This document shows positions 56,797-64,000 of a DNA stretch of 64,000 bases, piece after piece. The stretch's first letter is position 1. The number at the start of each line of letters is the position of its first letter. A program made the translations under genes and the position numbers. The DNA comes from Bidens hawaiensis. Lineage: Eukaryota; Streptophyta; Magnoliopsida; Asterales; Asteraceae. Under the pieces are notes generated by a model that did no database searches, was not told where the DNA came from, and saw nothing but the letters and a program-made list of their open reading frames with translations. The stretch spans positions 186,001 through 250,000 of the forward strand of contig JAIQDT010002049.1 of assembly GCA_021521415.1 (NCBI GenBank). Direction: 5' to 3'.

Positions 56797-57734
56797 GGGA
56801 AAATGAACATAAAAAGTGTCTAAAAGTTAAATGCTTCACGAAAACTGGGGAGTTCATAATTTAACAATTATACTTTTTAAAGGAAATGCCTTTGCTTTAG
56901 ACACTTTATTTGATAGCCGGTCCACCTATAAACCATTTATATTATGACAGGTGACACTTTTAAAATGAAGTGTCTACACAGACATCTTCTAAGACATCAA
57001 GACGTATCCTCTGGAACGTCTAAATATGGATATGAAACGTCTAGAATTAGCGGAAATATCCGAGCTCAAGATGCTTCCTTCGGCTTATATGGCTTAGTCA
57101 GCTCAAACTCTAGCTCCATTTTTTTAGAAGTAATTTCCTTCCGGCTTTTAGACATTTTGTACGATTTCTAGACGTTTTCAGATATTTTGTACGATTTTTA
57201 TAAATTGTGCAAAATGTCTATAAATTGAACAAAGCGTCTGACAATGAATTTAGAATAACATTTCTAAAAAGGAAGTGTCTGAGAATGGTACGAATTGCCT
57301 AAAAAAATTAGATTTAAAGAAAATGAAACCCCTAGAAAAATCATACAAAGCATCAAAAAATGGATGAAAGTGTCTAAAAAGTGGAGCTAGAGTTTGAGCC
57401 GCATAAGCCGAAGGAAGCATCTACAGCTTAGATGTTTTCTCTGATCCTAGACGTTGCAAGTCCATACACGCTTTAGAGAAAACGTCTTGTTTTTTAGACG
57501 TTTCCCTTTAAAAGATGTCTTTGTAGCTGTGTAGTTGCTTACTCTCAAAGTATCACGATATAAGTGGTCCATTAGTGGGTCCAGTTGTCGGATAAAGCGT
57601 GTAAAGTGAAGACGCTTCACCCATGTGTCAAATTTTGAACTCTTTAATTTTCATGAAGTTTCTAACTTTTAAACGCTCCCTATGTTTATTTTGGAAATTA
57701 GTTGTGAGACCATGTTCATTTGGGTGATTTTCCC
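56797..57734. mobile_element. Mutator-like non-autonomous element with long inverted arms
   Basis: 938 bp. Both ends read GGGAAAAT inward; the arms (about 56797-57127 and 57372-57734) are imperfect inverted repeats over some 330 bases, the inner part being best (CCTTCGGCTTAT near 57077 pairs with ATAAGCCGAAGG near 57403). The flanks AAAACTAAA (56788-56796) and AAAATTAAA (57735-57743) match in 8 of 9 bases; a 9-bp duplication is the hallmark of Mutator-like elements. No transposase is present. AGTGTCTA and ACGTCTA motifs recur through both arms. Confidence 0.78.
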
Positions 57735-57743
57735 AAAATTAAA

Positions 57744-59182
57744 TCTCTTCCTCCATTGATTTTTCAAAACTCATATTTTCTGTCATTTCACCCATCGGTC
57801 TTCATCCCTGCCACCTGACACCATCCAACCATCCCACCATGATCGGCTAGATGCCATCGCTTCTTCACCAACTGAATTCGTATTAACAAATTAAATCAAT
57901 TTTGTAGAAATCAGAACCACCTTCAAATTTGTGAGAATGTAGTTCACCAATTTTGTAGAAAACAGATTATTGTATGGCCACTAACTTCATCTTGGTACCT
58001 AAAAACCCCGCCTTGATTTTGTGTTTTCTAAAGTGTAGTAGATGGTAGTAATCGGTGAAATTATAAAGGGGTTTTCAAGTGTTTTATAGCATTAATCTTG
58101 ATTCCATCCTATAATTATATTAAATACCCAAATGTGTTATTTTGGGCAAGCCACCGGGACCATCTGTGTAATAAGATAATAAAAATAATAATAAATTACA
58201 TGTTTGATTTATGTAACATGTTATTAAACTTACAGTTTTTGATAACTAGTAATATGTTTTGTATCAACCAAGTGGCCACTATGTCCCTTCGCCACTGCAA
58301 ACTCTCATTCCCATAACGGTTTACTTGGTATTAAGGTTTAGAAATCAAAATAATTATTATTCTTTGTTTGATTTGGACTAGATTCATGCAATTCAGCGAA
58401 AAATTTGTCTAAACAACTAAACAGGTGTAGAAGAACGATTTTTTAAAAAGCTCATTTAAATGTGTTTTTCTCGTACTTCTCACCAAATCGATTTAACAAA
58501 GTGAATCTTAATGGACTAAAACTATAAATTAAACTCCATAACTGTGAGTTGAAATAGGAATTTGTCACCCGCATGTTGATTAGAGATAACGTTGAGCCGC
58601 TAGAACACCAAATCAAACGAATACACTACTAAAATCAAATATCTTTGAGCGTTAGATGTTGAATATTTATCGATCAGCTCTCTGAGCCCTTTGTCAAAAG
58701 TAGAGACGACATCATTAACAAACAAGGCTGCCATTGTGGCACCCGCCAAATTTCATATTCATATTTGTATTTGTTTACCAAACCCGGGTTTATATTTTGA
58801 TTTTTGATCATTTATAAAACGTGCATTTATTAGTAATTATTCGTGTTTGAATTATTTTGTATTATTGTATGGCCTATATCAGGGGTGGACCTAGCTTCTA
58901 GCTAGGGGTAACATCCGCTACCTCTCAATTTTTCGTCGGTAGTGCATATTTATTAATTTTTTAGTTGGTTTTCGTATTTCGTTACCCCTGAAAAAATATA
59001 ACGTTACCCCTATTTGTATAAAGTCCATCCAAATTAAAAGCTAAAATCAATTATAGATCAATCATATTAATTCTCAAACCAAAAATTATTCGTTGTTCCT
59101 TGATTCTTGGACGCTCGGTTTAGGTCGAACATCAACATTCAACAAAACAAAGTTTCAGTCAGCCACTGTTTCCACCCTACGC
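57744..59182. other. Intergenic DNA, nothing firmly recognised
   Basis: AT-rich, with no supported gene. At 58770-58860 a GTTTACCAAACCCGGGTTTATATTTTG stretch looks like LTR remnant, and at 58880-59030 an AGGGGTGGACCTAGC...GTTACCCCT stretch looks like a transposon piece with GTTACCCCT repeated; neither has boundaries. Confidence 0.35.
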
Positions 59183-59265
59183 TTCCTCGAGCCTTTCTGC
59201 CCTCCTTTGGTCATCGAACGTCGGTGACGTCCGATGACCAAAGGAGGGCAGAAAGGCTCGAGGAA
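59183..59265. repeat. 83-nt near-perfect palindrome
   Basis: 34-nt arms at 59183-59216 and 59232-59265 are exact inverted complements. The 15-nt centre itself can pair (ACGTC with GACGT), leaving one mismatch and a 3-nt loop GGT. Directly adjacent on the right, AATTTGTATTTCATAAA is repeated (59264-59280, 59299-59315). It marks the broken edge of the Copia-4 gag. Confidence 0.95.
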
Positions 59266-59280
59266 TTTGTATTTCATAAA

Positions 59281-59938
59281 TTCCCTCTTCTAATTCAACA
59301 ATTTGTATTTCATAAAATTCAACTTCTTTGTTTGATTGAAATAATTTAAGATGCATGTTAGTCATATCGTCATGGTGAGTTTTGATTTTAGTGGTGTAAG
59401 TTTTATCAGCTTTTATGTATTCTTTGTTCAGACATTTTAATTTTGAGTTCTCTTTAACCAAAGCATCATAATTATATCTGTAGAATTCTACTTTGTTAAT
59501 GCCAGCTTGTGTGCAAAGATGTGTGTATCTCGGGAGGGATAGGACTTGCTTGACTGCTTCCACCTGCAGCACTTGTCCCAGCATTATTTTCTTTGGACTG
59601 ATTGTTCATTCGGAGCTTATCATCCATTAATTCAAAACACTTGATGGTAGAAGTCAACTCTGAGAGTGTTATGGTATTCACGTTTGTTGTTCTCTTGATA
59701 GTGACCACACTACTGTCCCGTACGTAAGGCAATGAATTCAATAGCTTCATGTTGATCTTAGATAAGCCATTGAAGATACTAGCACTTTTCATTTTAGTGA
59801 CGAGTGACTTAAATCTGTTGATGAAAAGGCAACCGATTCTCCTTGAATATGTTTAAATGTGTCGAATTCTCCTTTTAACATTTTCTTTTGGCTTTCACCC
59901 ATATTCATATTTCCTCCAAGCTTAGAATCGTAAGACAT
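59281..59938 (-). pseudogene. Partial gag of Copia-4
   Basis: Homologous to residues of about 110-630 of the Copia-2 gag, with large gaps. On the minus strand: MLKGEFDTFKHIQGESV (about 59830-59885), LLNSLPYV...TIKRTTN (about 59690-59750), DDKLRMNN (about 59605-59630), a frame change, then EFYRYNYDALVKENSKLK and KTHHDDMTNMHLKLF (about 59355-59490). The zinc knuckle and the first 100 or so residues are missing. Confidence 0.7.
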
Positions 59939-60568
59939 TTTTTTACCTAAAAATTCCGATTAAAGAATTTGAGTCGATTTTTTTTTCAGTTACTTTTTTT
60001 CAAGTTAAAGTTCGATTAGTTTGTTTTGAATCGATTTTTTTTAGATTTCCCGCCAAAAAATTCGATTAAAATTATTTTTTCCCGCTAAAAAAATTCGCCT
60101 CGATTCAAATGAGTCGAGTTTTTTTTGTTAAATTTGACTCGAATTTTCCCGCCAAAAAAACTCGATTAGAATTTCCCCGCCAAAAAAACTAGATTACTTT
60201 TTCCCGCCAAAATTCGACTCGATTTTTTTTCCGATTCGATTAACAAACTCGATTGGACTCCAAAAACTCGACTCGGCTCGATTTTTTTTTTGAAGAGATA
60301 ACACCTAAACTACCACTAAAGTCAAAAAGACTTTGGTCTAAAACCAATAAATCGGCCTAAATCTGAATTTTAAACCGAATCTGAGCCCGGACACAAAAAC
60401 TTAAAAACACTAAAATCTCACTAAAAACTCAGATTCAATGATTTTCGTAGAGAACTAAGATCAAAATCCAACAAACTCACTAAAACTAAGATCAAACTCA
60501 AATCCAACAAAAACTAAGATCAAAATCCGAAAAGTTTGATCTGAAAACCACAAAAGATTGAGCCGAAT
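59939..60568 (-). repeat. Leader of Copia-4 with TCGNNTCG-type repeats
   Basis: The part at 59960-60290 repeats AAAAATCGAGTCGA and GGCGGGAAAA units (minus strand), with TCGACTCG, TCGAGTCG-like octamers and several near copies. The remainder (60290-60568) is A/T-rich leader with no motif. It occupies the same place as the leader arrays of the other Copia copies. Confidence 0.65.
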
Positions 60569-60580
60569 GCTCTGATACCA
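60569..60580 (-). promoter_or_regulatory. Primer binding site of Copia-4
   Basis: Minus strand TGGTATCAGAGC, two bases inside the LTR (60583). Confidence 0.8.
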
Positions 60581-60582
60581 CT

Positions 60583-61105
60583 TGTACGTCCTCTAGATGG
60601 ATCTCACAACTTTACTCGGATTAATCCATGTTGTTAGTTAGCGGCAATCACCAACAACACTCGGATCTTAGTTTGTAAATATAAAAGACAGAAAAGGGGA
60701 AGGGTGAAGAGAAGATGTTTTATTTCCAAGAATTATGTCTATTGAGTTATGGAGAAATGGGTAAAGATAGGGTCTCCATTTCTCCAAAACTTAAAAAATA
60801 AACCTACTGAGTACGTAATATATCGACTAAAAGCAAAATAGAAAGAGATACACAATCCCAATAAAAATATAGAATATTGGCCCTATAATATAAAAGAGAG
60901 AAAAGGGGAAGGGTGGAGAGAAATGCTTTATTTTCAAAAATTATGTTTATTGAGTTGTTATGGAGAAATGAGTAAAGTGACTCTTTTATAGGGTCTCAAT
61001 TTCTCTAAGGCTTACAAAATAAACGTACTGAATACATAATATATCGACTAAAATCAAAACATAAAGACATACATAACCCTAATAACAATATAGAATATTG
61101 GCCAT
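60583..61105 (-). repeat. 5' LTR of Copia-4 with internal tandem duplication
   Basis: Minus strand ends ...GGACGTACA at 60583. A segment of 207-221 bp is present twice (60681-60887 and 60888-61102), including the GGTCTCAATTTCTC and AGAATATTGGCC motifs. The outer end is uncertain, placed by the GGCCAATATTCTATA motif. Confidence 0.65.
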
Positions 61106-61590
61106 ACTTTTCTAAGACAGCACATGCGAGGTCTAACCCCAGACCCTCCTAGTCGGATACTTGGTTAAATAGCTTCGAATTATCAAATGTATTTTGTGCA
61201 TTATGACAACATTTGGTTAAATGAATAATAGTTCACTTTTTTTTTGCAAAGTTTTCTTATTTATTCTGTACTATTTACTTGTTTTTGGAGTGTGGAAATT
61301 CATTTGTAAAATATCAGTCGCAGGTAAAAAAAATGGATACCACTAACGAGCATAACCACCACTAATTCATCGGCCAATTTGCCACAACCATCTGACCACA
61401 TTTTCCAGCCATCGACCATCGATGATGCTTCCATTGATTGTCTTTCACTCATGAATCTTAACAGACAACTTAGTAACACAATCACCAAGGGATCTGAAGA
61501 AACGTGGATCTACTCACTGGTAGCAGATCTACTTTCCTCGGGTTTTGATTGTACTATTTCACCGATGGTTCTTCTGGATCCGTGTTCCTC
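61106..61590. other. Intergenic DNA, no supported gene
   Basis: A plus-strand frame of 97 codons (61379-61672) and a minus-strand frame of 62 codons (61488-61300) overlap here; neither has a recognisable domain. The minus strand near 61560-61650 (GGCGCTGTTCATTTTGTAGG, then GGAGGAACACGGATCC) resembles the LTR/leader junction of Tat-lineage Gypsy elements, a weak resemblance. Confidence 0.3.
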
Positions 61591-61599
61591 CACCTACAA

Positions 61600-62160
61600 A
61601 ATGAACAGCGCCGTTAACTTACCCCTCAGAAAGGGACAGAGGGGTCCTCTTTGGGGTAACCCTCCGGCGTGAGAATCAGTATATTGTGGAGAAGATGATA
61701 ATGTGTGTGTGAGGGAATCTCAAGAGTATTGCTTAATAGCTGAATACCCTTTGATTGTGAGACTGTGTGTTTGTATGTAACTGACTGTGAGTGAATGTAA
61801 TTCAATATGATTGAATGTGATATCACTGCCTGTAACTGTCAATGATTGAGTATGAATGTGTCATCAAAGTGGAGTTGATGCTGTATTTATAGTGCTAGGG
61901 TTTCCACTGGTTGGGCTCAACCTCGTTGGCCTCCTCCAATCGCACTGCGCCACGTGTCCTCTGGGACACCTGGCGCTTTCTCGTTGGTTGTAATCACGTG
62001 GTAGCACATGTGTCATGCTGGGTTGTCGACCTTTCATTTGGCAGCTGTCAACATCAGCATATTCTTACTCCTTAAAAAGATGCCTTCTGGAAGGTTGTCT
62101 GACGTGCACAATCAAGGTTGCCCTAATCCTGATTTGGATAAGGACGAGGTCGATTATGTG
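61600..62160 (-). repeat. Possible minus-strand LTR/promoter remnant
   Basis: On the minus strand ACTATAAATAC near 61884-61894 is a TATA-like box followed by a repetitive leader (CACACACACA, CAATCA-type repeats) and GAGGACCCCTC...GAGGGG hairpin near 61630-61655. It could be an LTR of a Tat-type Gypsy element. No partner LTR lies in the window. Confidence 0.3.
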
Positions 62161-62229
62161 CATGTGTGATATGCGCCAATCATGAGGATGCGCGAGGTCT
62201 TCTCTTTATTCTCACGCGCAGATATTTCA

Positions 62230-62420
62230 TGCGCAGATGTGATATGCACGAGCATGTGATATGCGCCACGCGCTGATGCGCCGCGCGCATATGTGATGCG
62301 CTAGCATATGTGTGCCTGGGCAGATGTGGTATGCACGAGCATGTGATATGCGCCGCGCGCTGATGCGCCGCGCGCACATGTGATGCGCGAGCATATGTGT
62401 GCCTGGGCATATGATGCCTG
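62230..62420. repeat. 87-bp tandem repeat, CG-rich
   Basis: Two full units and a partial third with a period of 87 bases; each has ATATGCACGAGCATGTGATA, GCGCTGATGCGCCGCGCGCA and GAGCATATGTGTGCCTGGGCA. Composition (GCGC-rich, ATGTGATATGCGC) is very different from the AT-rich surroundings. Confidence 0.85.
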
Positions 62421-62763
62421 AGCATGTTTTGTATGCGCTATGCGCATAGGTTTTGGCTTTGTGCCTTCATAATGTCTTTATCTTGTGGGTTGACCCGCCT
62501 TGCTCGGTGTTGAGGCGGGTACATACCTCTTCAAGCCCCCCCAGTCTAATGTGTGTCTTATCTCGCGCGAGCGCGGTAAGATAGATATTAGACTTACTGA
62601 TTTGGCCTGTTAAAGGGGTTTTGTCGTTTTCTTGGTTGTTTCCATCGTTGCGCGAAGTTCTATCCATTTGGTTGAAAACGAATCGTCTGTGTACGTGACG
62701 GTTGCTGACGTGGGTCAGTGATGGAGACGTGTCAGACATTTCGTGTGCTCGAGGTGCAACAGT

Positions 62764-62950
62764 TGCCTTTCGTGTCCCCTCACATGCTGTCAGGGACACG
62801 TGTCGCGCTCGCGTTGGTCCGTTCCTGCGAGTGGGGGCACGTGAACTCTGGCAGCAGCCGTATAGTTTCCTTTCATGTCTCCTCACACAGTGTCAGGGAC
62901 ACGTGTGACGCTCGCATTAGCCAAGACCTGCGAGTGGGGGCGCGTGAAGT
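62764..62950 (+). promoter_or_regulatory. Duplicated G-box-rich promoter segment
   Basis: A segment of about 85 bases occurs twice (from about 62766 and about 62869, period about 103): CCTTTC-TGTC-CCTCACA, CAGGGACACGTGT and CTGCGAGTGGGGGC. CACGTG palindromes lie at 62797, 62838 and 62900, with two more at 61951 and 61995. G-boxes are bound by bZIP and bHLH factors in plants. The segment lies 30-220 bases before a TATA box. Confidence 0.7.
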
Positions 62951-62982
62951 CCGTTCAGCATCAAAATTTCTCTCTCCTGGGC

Positions 62983-62990
62983 CTATAAAA
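62983..62990 (+). promoter_or_regulatory. TATA box of the right-edge gene
   Basis: CTATAAAA in the context GGGCCTATAAAAGCC, 141 bases before the ATG at 63124, with a T/C-rich leader in between. Confidence 0.7.
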
Positions 62991-63123
62991 GCCAGCCCTT
63001 AGAGTTTTTTCCTTCACTTTCTTGCTTATTCTTCTAAGCTTTTCTTTCTTTGTTTTCTGATTATCCTTTTTTCTGCTTCCCAAATATCTGTTCTTCAGAA
63101 GTTTCCGTTTGATTTTCAGTTGT

Positions 63124-63952
63124 ATGTCTGATTGTTCGGACTCCTCAAACCCGTCGATCACCTCAATCGTTTCTCGAAAACGCCGCGTGAAATCCTTAGT
63201 GATGTCGACGTTGAAGAAGAAAGGCAAGGGGAAGAAGGTTGCTGAGGGCTCATCGGAGGAGGTAAGGAGGACCAAGGTGGTGAGGAGGTGGAATGAAATC
63301 CCCTGCAAATTGAGGCAGGCTGATCTTGACAGCCTTATCGCCTCTCAGGGCTTTCCCACCCTGTTTGGCTGCATGTTGCCTGGGGCCGGGCAAACGGCGG
63401 CGGACCCGCCTGCCGGCTATATATCCCTATATAGCCACTTTTTCACCCACTGCAACCTTCGTCTCCCGATGACAAGGTTTGTGGGTGCACTGCTGAAGTT
63501 CTATGGGATTCATATATCCCAAGTCCATCCGTTTGGACTCGTGCGCGTGACTCACTTTGAGTTCATGTGCAAATCCCAGCGCGAGGAGCCCACTCCTCGG
63601 TGCTTTCAGTATTTTTACAAGCCCAAGATCCAAGACAATTGGTTCTCTTTTATTCCTCGCAGTCAGAAGGTGAAGTGCTCCACTGTTTTATTCAAGAGCC
63701 TTCATGACTGGTCTGAGAGGTTCTTTTACATAAGGGCTGGTGTAATCCCCATCCGCATGACGATGCGCGCGATCGATTCTGCGCCCGCGGATGCGGATGT
63801 TATTAAGAACCCAACCGGCGCCTGGGTTAAGAAACTGACCGCCGAACCATCCCCCGCCAAGAGCATTCGCGAGGAGGCGCTGGTGGGGGTCGGCATGAGT
63901 AAGCTGTGGGCTGACAGCGCGCTTGAGCCCGTTATCCAAGTCGACGGGTTGT
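63124..63952 (+). CDS. Gypsy-type-transposon (PF04195-like) protein, first exon; runs off the window
   Basis: Open from ATG 63124 (MSDCSDSSNPSITSIVSRKRR) with no stop to the window end. A strong donor (GTGTAAGT; GT at 63953) and T-rich intron-like sequence follow, so the exon probably ends at 63952 in phase 1, 276 codons. The N-terminus is basic (LKKKGKGKKVAEG), a likely nuclear signal. Residues about 95-210 (GYISLYSHFFTHCNLRLPMT, LKFYGIHISQVHPFGLVRVT, HFEFMCKSQ...FYKPK) match the pattern of the 'putative gypsy-type transposon' domain (PF04195) in my memory of that family. Such genes occur singly and as antisense extra ORFs in Tat-lineage elements. Codons are GC-rich, unlike the rest of the window. 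Intact here; function unknown. Confidence 0.7.
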
Positions 63953-64000
63953 GTAAGTTTATTTCATTGCTTTATTTCTTTTTCTGCGCGAACATAATTC

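Larger units (their letters stand above)
59266..61105 (-). mobile_element. Copia-4: truncated minus-strand element (5' LTR and part of gag)
   Basis: Minus strand: LTR (60583 to about 61105), primer binding site, leader and a partial gag that stops at the palindrome. Gag and PBS match the Copia-1/2/3 group in order and motif, but LTR sequence differs. No pol, downstream gene or 3' LTR is present, so the element is a fragment. No TSD could be read. Confidence 0.7.

Noticed and set aside
61379..61672. 97-codon plus-strand frame near the right end
   Set aside because: No recognised domain, no promoter signals, and it overlaps an LTR-like minus-strand feature. Left as unsupported.

Overview
The window looks like repeat-rich intergenic DNA from a eudicot plant nuclear genome. 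The Asteraceae are the most likely family: the downstream genes of the Copia elements, the long-LTR Gypsy element and the protein at the right edge all resemble families I know from lettuce, sunflower and Tanacetum-type genomes. That placement rests on family recognition and was not tested. Most of the 64 kb is LTR retrotransposons, several nested in one another. I see no rRNA, tRNA or CRISPR loci.

Layout. 1-603: 5' LTR and first internal bases of a small minus-strand LTR element (family B), running off the left edge. 604-5471: old LTR remnants, one with an internal tandem duplication, and a TA microsatellite. 5472-5708 and 16644-16802: two exons of a minus-strand RPA70-like gene, apparently separated by an intron that received Copia-3. 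7348-16585: Copia-3, minus strand, TSD ATTGT, with gag and a downstream gene but no pol; a complete family-B element (14166-16532, TSD ATACA) sits in its 5' LTR. 17313-30612: Copia-1, plus strand, TSD CAAAG, gag-pol plus a downstream 'env-position' gene, all broken. 31669-56773: Copia-2, plus strand, TSD TTAGT, same family, with an intact 1118-residue gag; its 5' LTR holds a 10.5 kb Ty3/Gypsy chromovirus-like element (31794-42285). 56797-57734: a Mutator-like inverted-repeat element with a 9-bp TSD. 59183-61105: an 83-nt near-perfect palindrome joined to a truncated minus-strand Copia-4 (LTR and part of gag). 61600-63952: GC-rich, G-box-rich promoter-like DNA leading into the first exon of a gypsy-type-transposon (PF04195-like) protein gene that leaves the window.

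The three large Copia elements look like Sirevirus-type elements: Met-tRNA-type PBS, very long gag, polypurine tract AGAGGGAGAT and an extra gene between pol and the 3' LTR. The extra gene does not look like an envelope. It has a plant-transposon-type N-terminal domain, basic stretches, a long coiled coil, an acidic/glycine tract and a globular C-terminal domain, with no visible membrane segment.

The most interesting signals are non-coding. (1) The 5' leader of each Copia group, just before gag, carries an array of an 8-mer of shape TCGNNTCG; the letters differ between groups but the architecture is kept. (2) The pol-to-downstream-gene spacer of Copia-1 and Copia-2 carries three and five tandem hairpins whose arms are the leader motif and its exact complement, ending 324 nt before a splice acceptor in both. 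(3) In Copia-2 the downstream gene appears to have its own TATA box, pyrimidine-rich leader, ten-codon first exon and 883-nt intron containing the hairpins. Together these suggest a separately transcribed, spliced retrotransposon gene whose intron is complementary to the gag leader of the genomic RNA. No copy here is coding-complete; two integrases have lost a catalytic acidic residue.
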